The translations under genes and the position numbers were made by a program. DNA of 17,681 bases. Origin: Microcaldota archaeon (GTDB lineage Archaea; Micrarchaeota; Micrarchaeia; Burarchaeales; Burarchaeaceae). This document shows, in pieces, positions 7,107-14,231 of the stretch. The stretch spans positions 1 through 17,681 of the forward strand of contig QMVF01000001.1 in assembly GCA_003660965.1 (NCBI GenBank), written 5' to 3'. The notes below the pieces were generated by a model that had not been told where the DNA came from, ran no database searches, and was given only the letters and a program-made list of their open reading frames with translations. Position 1 is the first letter of the stretch. Every line of letters starts with the position of its first letter.

Positions 7107-7586
7107 TCAGCACGCAACCGTGAACTGCAGGGATGCGGGCTCGTTGCCGGTTTTCTCAGCATTGAGGGTGTAGGAGCTCATTGCCTGCGGTGAAAAGATT
7201 ACCACGCCATCGCTTGCAGTTGATTTGGTATCTATGACTGTTGTTCCCTCGCTTATGGTTACAGCAGCATCGGCAACTGGTCCGTTCTCATTGGTAACGG
7301 TTACGGTGATGGGTTCAAAAGCACAAGGCAGCTGAGGCTCCATGCTTATGGAAAGATGCAGGGTGGGTGTTGTAGAGCCCCCTCCCCCAACATTCCTCAA
7401 ATCATTGAGCTGATTGCCTATTGCTTCCGTTGGTGTCTGCTCCTCTCCGCTCACATTTACAGGCTGCTCTGCCTGCTTGCGCAGTTCGTTAACCGTAACC
7501 AGAACGCCTACAAAGATTAGCACCACCACAGAGATCAGGAGCAAGTACTCAATGGTCGTCTGGCCCTTTCTAGAGTTTGCGGTCAT
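7107..7586 (-). CDS. class III signal-peptide pilin with C-terminal Ig-like domain (P1), first gene of the operon
   Basis: A 159-residue protein: MTANSRKG, then QTTIEYLLLISVVVLIFVGVLV. Cleavage is expected after Gly8, with Glu at +5. A polar linker and GGGG (67-70) lead to a compact Ig-like/carboxypeptidase-regulatory-type beta sandwich (about 76-159, with ITVTVTNENGPVADAAVTI and SDGVVIF). C88 and the C-terminal C159 bracket it and could form a disulfide. One sequon is present (N44). ATG 7586 has GGTGAT four bases upstream. A second ATG at 7592 overlaps that site and is less likely. The open frame running further upstream to 8057 is antisense to the glycosyltransferase and is not part of the gene. 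The signal helix is nearly the same as that of the 411-residue pilin, implying shared origin. Confidence 0.87.
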   Translation of the reverse strand: MTANSRKGQTTIEYLLLISVVVLIFVGVLVTVNELRKQAEQPVNVSGEEQTPTEAIGNQLNDLRNVGGGGSTTPTLHLSISMEPQLPCAFEPITVTVTNENGPVADAAVTISEGTTVIDTKSTASDGVVIFSPQAMSSYTLNAEKTGNEPASLQFTVAC

Positions 7587-7610
7587 GCCCATCACCTTAT
7601 AAATTGCGCC

Positions 7611-7623
7611 TTTGTTTAATAAT
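7611..7623. promoter_or_regulatory. shared divergent promoter of the pilin operon and the glycosyltransferase
   Basis: An AT-rich core containing TTTAATAAT sits in the 53-nt gap between the two starts and can serve as a TATA box in either direction. About 26 nt leftward puts the pilin transcript start near 7593, giving a leader of under 10 nt that carries GGTGAT. About 26 nt rightward reaches the glycosyltransferase GTG at 7640 directly, so that mRNA may be leaderless. Inferred from spacing. Confidence 0.5.
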
Positions 7624-7639
7624 CTTTCGAGTTGGTTAG

Positions 7640-8788
7640 GTGAGGCTGGCAATAGTTCACCCATTTCTACACACCCATGGAGGGGCTGAGAAGGTAGTGC
7701 TGAAGATAGCTGAGAAATTCGATGCCAAAATCTACTGCTCAGACTACGTGCCTGAGAAAACCTACAAGGAGTTTGAGGAGCTTGATGTCGAGGTTCTGCC
7801 CAAGGGTGCGCTAAAGTACATTCCCCGGATTCTGCCAAAGCGCGCGCGTGATGCAGCAATAGCTGGAAGGCAGTTCTGGAATCTGAAGCTTGATGATTAT
7901 GATGTGGTGAATGCGCAGGGCACTCCGAGCGAGTGGGCGCGGAGGCGCAATCCGCGCATGATCTGGTACTGCCACTCTCCAAACCGCGAGGCCTTTGTGC
8001 TCTACAGATGGAGGCAGGCAAGGCGCAACCCTCTTGAGCGCATGCTGTACTGGTCATTTGTGCAGGCGTACAAGCACTACGAGTTCAAAACCGTTCCGCA
8101 GATTGAGCACATATTTGCAAACAGCAGGACTACGCAGGAGCGGATAAAAAAATATTTGGGCAGGGAGAGCGAGGTGCTGCACCCTGCTGTTGATTATGAT
8201 GATTTTGAGTGCGATGACTACGGGCCCTACTTCTTTTACCCTTCGCGCATAGTGCCTGAGAAGAGGTTTGAGCTTGCTGTGGATGCGTTCAGAAAATTCA
8301 AGCAGAGGAGGCCTAAGGAGGGGAGGTGGAAGCTCGTGCTTGCAGGTGCATTGCACTCAGGCATTGCCCATCATGTTGCCTATTATGAAAAACTCAAGGA
8401 AAAGATTGCCCGCATGCCAGATGTTGAGCTCGAGCTCAACTTGTCAGTAAAGGAAATTCACAAATTATACGCAAAATGCTATGCAGTTGTCTATACGCCA
8501 GTGCACGAAGATTTTGGAATAGTTCCGCTTGAAGGCTTTGCCTCGCGCAAGCCTGTGCTGGCGTGGAATGAAGGGGGGCCTCGTGAAATTGTGGAGCGGG
8601 GCAAGAATGGCTATTTGGTGAATTCAGTTGATGAGCTTGCAGGCAGGATGGCATACTTGGCTGACCGGCCCGAGCTGACCGAGGAGATGGGAAAGGATGG
8701 GAGGAAGCGTGTTAAGAAGGAGTTCTCCTGGAAGCACTTTTTGAAGAGGTTTAAGCAGGTGTGCAAGAAGTTGAGCGAACAGGATTAG
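7640..8788 (+). CDS. GT4-family glycosyltransferase
   Basis: A 382-residue retaining glycosyltransferase of the GT-B fold, GT4 type, cytoplasmic or membrane-peripheral. It transfers a sugar from a nucleotide donor to a lipid-linked or protein-bound glycan. The N-terminal domain starts MRLAIVHPF and has HTHGGAEKVV. The C-terminal donor-binding domain begins near residue 195 (FYPSRIVPEKRFELAVDAF) and contains the E-x7-E motif (E290 and E298, HEDFGIVPLE) followed by NEGGPREIV. GTG 7640 was chosen because the protein then begins at the conserved first beta strand. It is probably leaderless. It is divergent from the pilin operon and converges on sugar-nucleotide genes, so pilin or surface glycosylation is plausible but unproven. 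Donor and acceptor cannot be read from sequence. Confidence 0.92.
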   Translation: MRLAIVHPFLHTHGGAEKVVLKIAEKFDAKIYCSDYVPEKTYKEFEELDVEVLPKGALKYIPRILPKRARDAAIAGRQFWNLKLDDYDVVNAQGTPSEWARRRNPRMIWYCHSPNREAFVLYRWRQARRNPLERMLYWSFVQAYKHYEFKTVPQIEHIFANSRTTQERIKKYLGRESEVLHPAVDYDDFECDDYGPYFFYPSRIVPEKRFELAVDAFRKFKQRRPKEGRWKLVLAGALHSGIAHHVAYYEKLKEKIARMPDVELELNLSVKEIHKLYAKCYAVVYTPVHEDFGIVPLEGFASRKPVLAWNEGGPREIVERGKNGYLVNSVDELAGRMAYLADRPELTEEMGKDGRKRVKKEFSWKHFLKRFKQVCKKLSEQD

Positions 8789-9519
8789 GCTTCATGCTCC
8801 TCTCTTGCCCGCTCAAGCTGGTCATGGGTGCCTATGTCAAACCACTTTCCCTTGAAAACTATGCCCTTAAGCTCGGTTTTTTTGATAAGCCATCTTATGA
8901 AATCCCCCATCCTGTCCACTTCATGCTCGCCCTCGCAGTAGGTGGGAAGCTGGTCCAGCACGGCTTTATTCAGTGCGTAGCAGCCTGTTGATACCAAGGT
9001 GCTCTTGGGCTGCTCGGGCTTTTCCTCAAGTGCAATCACGCACGAATTTTCATCAAGCTCGCACACCCCATAATGCTTTGCATCCTCCCTGCGTTCAATA
9101 TTAACTAGTACAAAAGAATTCTCCTTGCTTTCTGCAAGCTCGTTCAAAACTTCAACTATCTTCGAACCGAATAAATTGTCTGCGGCCATTATGAGCATGC
9201 GCTCATCCAGTAGTCCCTTCTCATGCATGTGAAGCAATGCGCCAACCGAGCCCTTTTTCTTCTCCTCGCTGAAGCCCTTTTCAATTATCAGCTCGATCTT
9301 CTGCCTGCCCTTCCATTCTTTCAAAAATTTTCTGAAATCTGGCTCGAACTTTTCATTGGTAGTTATGTAAATCTGTTTTATTTTCTGAACCTGTTCCAAT
9401 TGGTGAAGTATGTGCTCAAGCAGTGTTTTCTCCCCCACCTCGAGCAGGGCCTTTGGCGTGTCCTTGGTGAGGGGCCACAGGCGCGTTGCATAGCCGCCTG
9501 CCAGCAAGACCGCTTTCAT
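8785..9519 (-). CDS. sugar-1-phosphate nucleotidyltransferase
   Basis: A 244-residue enzyme that activates a sugar 1-phosphate with an NTP to give an NDP-sugar and pyrophosphate. The N-terminal signature LAGG-Y-ATRLWPLTKDTPK (6-23) includes the NTP-binding and catalytic residues. D114 in MAADN and D228 in WFDIGT fit the metal-binding positions, and EEKP (165-168) is typical. There is no C-terminal left-handed beta-helix or acetyltransferase domain, so it is the short RmlA/RfbF-like form. The base and sugar are not determined. ATG 9519 overlaps the epimerase stop as ATGA, so the two are co-translated. Its TAA shares two bases with the TAG stop of the convergent glycosyltransferase. Confidence 0.92.
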   Translation of the reverse strand: MKAVLLAGGYATRLWPLTKDTPKALLEVGEKTLLEHILHQLEQVQKIKQIYITTNEKFEPDFRKFLKEWKGRQKIELIIEKGFSEEKKKGSVGALLHMHEKGLLDERMLIMAADNLFGSKIVEVLNELAESKENSFVLVNIERREDAKHYGVCELDENSCVIALEEKPEQPKSTLVSTGCYALNKAVLDQLPTYCEGEHEVDRMGDFIRWLIKKTELKGIVFKGKWFDIGTHDQLERAREEHEA

Positions 9520-10658
9520 TCCACCACCTTAGTCTCCCATCGCTCCAGCTTACCTTCAAAACGCTCAATTATGTCAATGATTCTCTCAGAGGTCTTTCCA
9601 TCCCCGTACGGATTGGGCGCGTCCCTCATTTTCTGTGCAAATGCCTCATCCTCCATTACCTTCCCGGTCCACTTTACAATGCTTTCAGCCTCAGTGCCAA
9701 CGCACTTGTTCGCACCAACACGCACGCTCTCGGGCCTGTCAGTCACATAGCGTATGGTTAGGCAGGGTATGTTGAGCGAGGATGCTTCTTCCTGCAGGCC
9801 GCCGCTGTCCGTCAAAATTAGCTTGCTGTCAAGCATTATGCGTATTGCATCCGTATATTTTGGAAGGCAGGGAATCCAGAGCAGATTGGGTGCCTTGGCA
9901 AGCTTTTCAGCATAGCCGTATTTTTCAGCTGCCTGCTGCGTGCTTGGAAGAACAGAGCATACAATTTTGTAATCCTTGAGTTCGAGCAGGGAGTCGAAAA
10001 TTCCCTTCATCCTGTGCTCGTGCAGCAAGTTTTCCTTCCTGTGCACGGACCAGAAAATCAGGTTCTTCTCTCCCTCAAGCTTCAGCTCCGTCATTATTGT
10101 GCTCTTTTTCTTTGCAAGCTCTGCATGCTGCAAAGCGGCATCCACAACCGTATTGCCAACCACGAAAATCCTGTCCTTTGGCTGCCCCTCGCTTATCAAA
10201 TCCGCCTCGTTCTTTTTGGTGGCTGCAAAGAAGAGCGAGGAGCATGCATCATCCGTACGGGTGCAAATTTGCTCGGGGTAGGGCTCCCAGGAGTTTGTGC
10301 GCAGGCCAGCCTCTACATGGCCCACGGGCACTAGCGAAAGCGCGCCTGCAAGCGAAATGAACAGCGAGGTAAAAGTATCCCCGTGCGTAAGCACGATGTC
10401 AGGCTTATCCTTCTTCAGCACCTTGCCCGCTTCGCTTAGCATCCGCGCACCCATCTCAATTGTCCTGCCTCTTGCCTTCAAATCATAATTGGGCCTTGGA
10501 AGCTCCAAATCATCGAATAGGTTTTCGTAAAGGTGGGGTGAATAGTGCTGGCCTGAATATAAAATCAGGGTTTCATGACCTCTCTTCATGCTTTCGCGCA
10601 CAAGCGGAGCCATTTTTATTGAACATGCGCGAGTCCCAAAGGCATGCATTATTTTCAT
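9516..10658 (-). CDS. wecB: UDP-N-acetylglucosamine 2-epimerase (non-hydrolysing)
   Basis: A 380-residue cytoplasmic GT-B-fold enzyme interconverting UDP-GlcNAc and UDP-ManNAc, feeding surface polysaccharide or glycan synthesis. Residues matching the catalytic set of E. coli WecB are visible: D94 in HGDT, E116 in GHVEAGLRT, E129 in YPEQ and H206 in SVHRKEN. The UDP-binding TDSGGLQEE (283-291) is followed by an RPESV motif typical of the family. Two departures are seen: the usual GTRPE is GTRAC (8-12), and the usual PEE-x-NR is PEQICTR. ATG 10658 has GAGGG about 6 nt upstream. It lies first in a two-gene operon with the nucleotidyltransferase. The gene symbol is by homology, since ManNAc-specific function is not shown. 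Confidence 0.92.
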   Translation of the reverse strand: MKIMHAFGTRACSIKMAPLVRESMKRGHETLILYSGQHYSPHLYENLFDDLELPRPNYDLKARGRTIEMGARMLSEAGKVLKKDKPDIVLTHGDTFTSLFISLAGALSLVPVGHVEAGLRTNSWEPYPEQICTRTDDACSSLFFAATKKNEADLISEGQPKDRIFVVGNTVVDAALQHAELAKKKSTIMTELKLEGEKNLIFWSVHRKENLLHEHRMKGIFDSLLELKDYKIVCSVLPSTQQAAEKYGYAEKLAKAPNLLWIPCLPKYTDAIRIMLDSKLILTDSGGLQEEASSLNIPCLTIRYVTDRPESVRVGANKCVGTEAESIVKWTGKVMEDEAFAQKMRDAPNPYGDGKTSERIIDIIERFEGKLERWETKVVE

Positions 10659-10700
10659 AGCTAACCCTCAAAAACTTCTGCATCTCTTTACGAACATTAG

Positions 10701-10710
10701 ATTATTATAA
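10701..10710. promoter_or_regulatory. shared divergent promoter of the epimerase and SdpI-like genes
   Basis: ATTATTATAA lies in the 81-nt gap. Rightward, a start about 26 nt on would fall near 10731, exactly at GGTGA, leaving a leader of about 9 nt before ATG 10740. Leftward it would place the epimerase transcript start near 10680 with a leader of about 22 nt that carries GAGGG. Inferred from spacing. Confidence 0.5.
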
Positions 10711-10739
10711 GCTTGATTCGAACCTGATGCGGTGAGCAG

Positions 10740-11393
10740 ATGAACTCGCGCATGTACTACCCGCTTGCAATAGTGGTTCTGATGTTCCTTCTTGGAATAT
10801 ACCTCTACCCGCAGCTGCCTGCAGAAGTACCTACTCACTGGAATGCGCAAGGTGAGATTGATGATTATTCCTCTCGGGAAATTGCAGTTTTCTTAATACC
10901 TGCAATCAGCCTTTTTGTTTATGCAATCTTTCTTGCCATACCAAGAATAGCGGTTTTCAAGAGGAATGTGGATGACTTTTACTCGAATGCAGGGCCAGGC
11001 TTCTTCACCATATTCATGCTCTTCATGTTCGGCGTCTATGCATTCTCGCTCCTAGCAGGCTTGGGCTATGAGCTGAGCATGACCTATTTCATAATACCTG
11101 CACTTGCGCTGCTCTTCGGCTACATGGGCTACATAATGCCAACTATGAAGCGCAATTACTTCATAGGCATACGCACCCCGTGGACGCTCTCCAGTGATAG
11201 GGTTTGGAAAAAGACTCATGAGATGGGTGGAAAGGTTTTCATGGGCGCCGGGCTGCTCATGCTGCTCACGCTCCTCGTGCCCGACTATGCATTCTGGTCC
11301 TCCATAATTCTCATAGTTGCAGCCGCACTCTGGACCATGGTTTACTCATATTTGGAATTTGCAAGGGAGAAGAGGGGGAGGCGGAAGCACTGA
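10740..11393 (+). CDS. SdpI/DUF1648 family membrane protein
   Basis: A 217-residue polytopic membrane protein. The N-terminal DUF1648 part begins with a membrane helix and then LPAEVPTHWNAQGEIDDYSS (residues 27-46), the family signature. The C-terminal part has the SdpI signature with NYFIGIRTPWTL and VWKKTHEMGGK. About six hydrophobic segments are seen. In Bacillus subtilis, SdpI gives immunity to the SdpC toxin and acts in signalling, but most archaeal homologs are uncharacterised and no toxin gene is nearby. ATG 10740 has GGTGA five bases upstream. It ends with a basic tail (REKRGRRKH), consistent with a cytoplasmic C-terminus. Confidence 0.9.
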   Translation: MNSRMYYPLAIVVLMFLLGIYLYPQLPAEVPTHWNAQGEIDDYSSREIAVFLIPAISLFVYAIFLAIPRIAVFKRNVDDFYSNAGPGFFTIFMLFMFGVYAFSLLAGLGYELSMTYFIIPALALLFGYMGYIMPTMKRNYFIGIRTPWTLSSDRVWKKTHEMGGKVFMGAGLLMLLTLLVPDYAFWSSIILIVAAALWTMVYSYLEFAREKRGRRKH

Positions 11394-11402
11394 GCAGATG
11401 GG

Positions 11403-11439
11403 TTTAAAAGTTTGAAAATGCATATCTAAACCTCATTCT
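11403..11439 (+). promoter_or_regulatory. promoter of the first TPR-like gene (TATA plus CTCATTCT initiator-like element)
   Basis: TTTAAAAG at 11403-11410 is followed by CTCATTCT at 11432-11439, where transcription should begin. The same two elements at the same 29-nt spacing precede the next gene, and the 37-nt intervals align without gaps at 29 positions. The predicted leader is about 22 nt. Confidence 0.6.
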
Positions 11440-11453
11440 ACAATAGTGATGTT

Positions 11454-12365
11454 ATGGCAAACGGGCCGTTGCTGCAAAGACTTCCGACAAATAGGCAGGA
11501 CAGGCAGTCCCGCAGATTAGTACCAAGTACTTCAATTGAGGAGCTTAGAAAGAGGCGTGAGGGCAATGATTTCTTCTTCAGGCTGTCATGGCGCTCGAGG
11601 CCAGTGGCCTACAGAGCTGAAGCCAACCAGGCAATTCAGACTCTACGCAACAGGGGCTCAGATAGCAGGGTGAGGGAGCTTGCCTACAGGAGCATTTACG
11701 AAATTTATGGCATTAAAAACTCGGCAAAGTTTTTGATTCAAAAGCTGGGCGAGCAGCAGGGAGAGATGGCTGCATTCGAGCTCTTTGCAACTATTGGCAG
11801 GGAAAGCGCAGAGTGCTATGCAGAGGCCTTGAAGAGAGGCCATACTCTGCTTGAGAGCGCTGGCCTGCGGAACGATGAGAGGCTTAAGGTGCTTGACGCG
11901 CTTCTCGAGCTTTACAGGCCAGATGTGCTATCGAATGCAAGCAAACTCAAGCACCATAGACAGAAGGGCGCAACTTACACGAGCGCAAAGCTGCTAGCTC
12001 AAAAAGGAGATGTGCTGGTTTGGGGAGGGGATGATAGCTTTGAAGAGCTTTGCGGTGGTGCAAGGGCCTATAAAGAGGCAGCTAGGCTATTTGATGTTAT
12101 CAGTTCCACAAACCAGGCACATGAGGCTAAGAATAAGTTGGCAGTTGTTGCAGAAAAGATGGAAACTGTGGGCGATGATAAGCTTGAAAAAGCCCGAGAA
12201 GCGCAGGATGACAAGAAATTTGAAAGCGCGGGCGAGTGGTTTGCATTAGCGGCAAGGTTTTACAAGGATGCGGGAAGGATGAAGCGCTCGCACATGGCAA
12301 GCCAGAAAATGTATGAAGCAGGCGAGGCAGCAGATGAACTTCTTTTGAAGCAGAACCAGAGTTGA
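11454..12365 (+). CDS. unknown soluble helical protein with TPR-like repeats (first of a tandem pair)
   Basis: Not a family I recognise. The protein has 303 residues, with no signal peptide or membrane segment, and is predicted almost entirely helical. A basic, glutamine- and arginine-rich N-terminus (to about residue 35) precedes a helical block containing GSDSRVRELAYRSIYEIYG, then two TPR-like segments in the C-terminal half (GGARAYKEAARLF and KFESAGEWFALAARFYKDAGR). ATG 11454 has GTGAT four bases upstream. The following gene has a comparable order of parts, including GDSRV and a matching RN-L-WKVYG stretch, plus a near-identical promoter, so they are probably diverged paralogs. A scaffolding or protein-binding role is the only reasonable inference. 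Confidence 0.85.
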   Translation: MANGPLLQRLPTNRQDRQSRRLVPSTSIEELRKRREGNDFFFRLSWRSRPVAYRAEANQAIQTLRNRGSDSRVRELAYRSIYEIYGIKNSAKFLIQKLGEQQGEMAAFELFATIGRESAECYAEALKRGHTLLESAGLRNDERLKVLDALLELYRPDVLSNASKLKHHRQKGATYTSAKLLAQKGDVLVWGGDDSFEELCGGARAYKEAARLFDVISSTNQAHEAKNKLAVVAEKMETVGDDKLEKAREAQDDKKFESAGEWFALAARFYKDAGRMKRSHMASQKMYEAGEAADELLLKQNQS

Positions 12366-12369
12366 AAGA

Positions 12370-12406
12370 TTTAAAAGGTTGAAAAGTCATGTTTTAGTCT
12401 CATTCT
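12370..12406 (+). promoter_or_regulatory. promoter of the second TPR-like gene, near-duplicate of the first
   Basis: TTTAAAAG (12370-12377) and CTCATTCT (12399-12406) repeat the elements upstream of the previous gene with identical spacing. The predicted transcript start near 12399 leaves a leader of about 24 nt carrying GGGGTG. The gene therefore appears to have its own promoter although it follows the first by only 57 nt. Confidence 0.6.
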
Positions 12407-12422
12407 TAGCGGGGTGTTATTC

Positions 12423-13604
12423 ATGGCAGTTGATGTACACAAACCAGTGAATTTGACAGGTAGAATGGTTGATGGAAGCACAGTTACGGCAAGGCAGAAT
12501 GCGAAGGCTACAGGTCTATTTAATGCCTTGAACTCGCAGGCGGGCGCGCTTGGAGCTCTTAGGGAGTTCAGCAGGAGGCTTTCGACAGGAGGAATGCTTT
12601 ACAAAATGACTGGAGAGCGCACTGACAAAGTGGGCTTGGCAATTGCGGCCCAGGAAGTTTTGCTGCAGCTTAAAGAAAGTGGCAAGGGAGGAGATTCCAG
12701 GGTTTTGGATGAGGTATTCAGAAATCTCTGGAAAGTCTATGGTGCGGATGGAGCAGATAAAATAGCGAAGCTGTTTGGTGGCGAGGATAAGAGGGAGGGC
12801 AGAATAGCTGCTCTTCACTATATGCTTGAAAACTCGCCTAATCACTGGTCCGTGGCTTCGCTTCTTGATGTAACGCTGCATGCTCATGATGAAATACGTA
12901 ATCCAAAACAGGAAGATGTTCTGACTTTTGAGCAGAGGGAGCGCGTGCTTGGAATGGTCTCGGAAAAGGCAGGGACTATAGGAACTGACCCGCACTTCGT
13001 GCAAAGGGATGTTGCTGATCTTTATGTTGAATGGGCTGGTAAGGTGAAGGATGAGGGAAGGCGTGCTGAGGCAATTGAATTATACCAGAAAGCCATAGCG
13101 GCATTGAATCAGGTTGAAAGGAGTTTGGGGGCTGGAAGGCAGGGAGAAAAGGATTGGACTAGCTTCGTAAACCTGGAGAAGGAAAAAGTAGTGGGGGCAT
13201 TTGTGAAGAGCGCAGAAGCGACTATGGAGCAGGCAAATGCAGCTGCTGAAGCTGGAATGAGTGCATTAGAGGCGGGCATTAAGGCGCTTGAGGCAGGCGA
13301 CAAGCATGCTGGTGGAGAGAAGCCGAATGCTGCGAAGGCCGAGGCGGAATACAAGAAAGCAAGGGAGGAGCTTCCAAAGGCAGACAAGGCATTTGCTGAA
13401 GCAGTCGGGCTTTATGCAGAAGCTATGGAGGATTATTCTGCTGCAGCCGAGCTTGCAAAAGCTGCTGGTCAGGATGCGAAGAAGTTGATGGCAAAGGTCG
13501 GATTAGCGCGCATGAAAAAGAGTTCGCATGCAAAAATCGAAGTGCCCAAAGCACCCACACCAAAGACCACAGTCAACCCTGGCTCAGAGCAACCCGGTGC
13601 CTAA
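12423..13604 (+). CDS. unknown soluble helical protein with TPR-like and Ala-rich coiled region (second of a tandem pair)
   Basis: Not recognised. It has 393 residues from ATG 12423, which has GGGGTG six bases upstream. A GTG at 12414 would add three residues and overlap that site. There is no membrane segment. The N-terminal helical block contains KGGDSRVLDEVFRNLWKVYG, resembling the preceding gene product. A good TPR-like unit follows (ADLYVEWAGKVKDEGRRAEA and ELYQKAIAAL), then a long Ala/Glu/Lys-rich segment from about residue 260 to 365 that may form coiled coils or further TPR helices. It ends in a Pro/Thr-rich tail (PKAPTPKTTVNPGSEQPGA). The stop lies 2 nt from the convergent protease gene. 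Likely a scaffold, but partners are unknown. Confidence 0.85.
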   Translation: MAVDVHKPVNLTGRMVDGSTVTARQNAKATGLFNALNSQAGALGALREFSRRLSTGGMLYKMTGERTDKVGLAIAAQEVLLQLKESGKGGDSRVLDEVFRNLWKVYGADGADKIAKLFGGEDKREGRIAALHYMLENSPNHWSVASLLDVTLHAHDEIRNPKQEDVLTFEQRERVLGMVSEKAGTIGTDPHFVQRDVADLYVEWAGKVKDEGRRAEAIELYQKAIAALNQVERSLGAGRQGEKDWTSFVNLEKEKVVGAFVKSAEATMEQANAAAEAGMSALEAGIKALEAGDKHAGGEKPNAAKAEAEYKKAREELPKADKAFAEAVGLYAEAMEDYSAAAELAKAAGQDAKKLMAKVGLARMKKSSHAKIEVPKAPTPKTTVNPGSEQPGA

Positions 13605-13606
13605 AA

Positions 13607-14224
13607 CTACAGGAAAAGCAGCGGTAGGGGGAAGACGAAGAGCAACAGGAATATTGATACTATTAGAGTGAGCCAGAGTGTGGAATTCCAGGCCATAACT
13701 TTCTTTCCATCAAGCGGGCCAAAGGGAAGAAGGTTGAAGAATGCGAGCCAGAGATTGATTTGATAACCGTAAGCAAAAATCAGAGTTGCCAATTCTATTG
13801 GCAGAAGCAGTAAGTAGATTGGAAGGGCAGCTACGAATAGGAATGCAAGCGCTACGTTGGTGAGCGGGCCTATTACGGAAATTACTCCGTGCTCGCGTCT
13901 ACTCAAATAATGCGCATAGATTACAGTTGCACCAGGTGCTGCAAATACAAAGCCAAAGAGCGAGGTTATTAGAGCCAGCTGAAGGCCCATGGGCCATGCC
14001 TGATAGGCTGCATAATGACCATATTTACGGGCCATGAATCTGTGGGCTAGCTCGTGCAATACGAAGCCAAAGCCAACAGTAACTAATGCTACTATGAAGC
14101 GCATGGCTACTGCATCCAGCAAGAGCCTGCGCAGGCCGAAAATCCCGTCTGAAAGAGCTAGGGTAAAGGCTATTGAGATTGCAAGCACTGAAATTACAAT
14201 ATCTTTGAACTCTGCAGAATCCAT
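13607..14224 (-). CDS. M50 (site-2-type) intramembrane metalloprotease
   Basis: A 205-residue polytopic membrane protein expected to cleave substrates within or near the membrane using zinc. The HELAH motif (57-61) supplies two His ligands and the catalytic Glu, and D172 in LLPFGPLDG (165-173) is the third ligand. The conserved GPLTN (119-123) lies between them. About six membrane segments surround these motifs. There is no PDZ or CBS domain, so it is the minimal form. The ATG at 14224 begins 7 nt after the stop of a small membrane protein gene, so the two form an operon. Substrates are unknown. In other organisms such enzymes release membrane-tethered regulators, but no such target is evident here. 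Confidence 0.93.
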   Translation of the reverse strand: MDSAEFKDIVISVLAISIAFTLALSDGIFGLRRLLLDAVAMRFIVALVTVGFGFVLHELAHRFMARKYGHYAAYQAWPMGLQLALITSLFGFVFAAPGATVIYAHYLSRREHGVISVIGPLTNVALAFLFVAALPIYLLLLPIELATLIFAYGYQINLWLAFFNLLPFGPLDGKKVMAWNSTLWLTLIVSIFLLLFVFPLPLLFL

Positions 14225-14231
14225 AAAATCA

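Noticed and set aside
3891-7586. Reading the pilin operon as an archaellum locus
   Set aside because: No FlaF/FlaG/FlaH-like accessory genes accompany it, and two separate TadC proteins replace a single FlaJ.
7587-8057. Minus-strand open frame extending the first pilin gene upstream
   Set aside because: It is antisense to the well-supported glycosyltransferase, has a composition unlike a protein, and ATG 7586 has a good GGTGAT site and yields a normal class III leader.
9223-9750. Plus-strand 175-codon frame
   Set aside because: Antisense to the nucleotidyltransferase and epimerase genes, which have clear motifs. It shows no recognisable domain.
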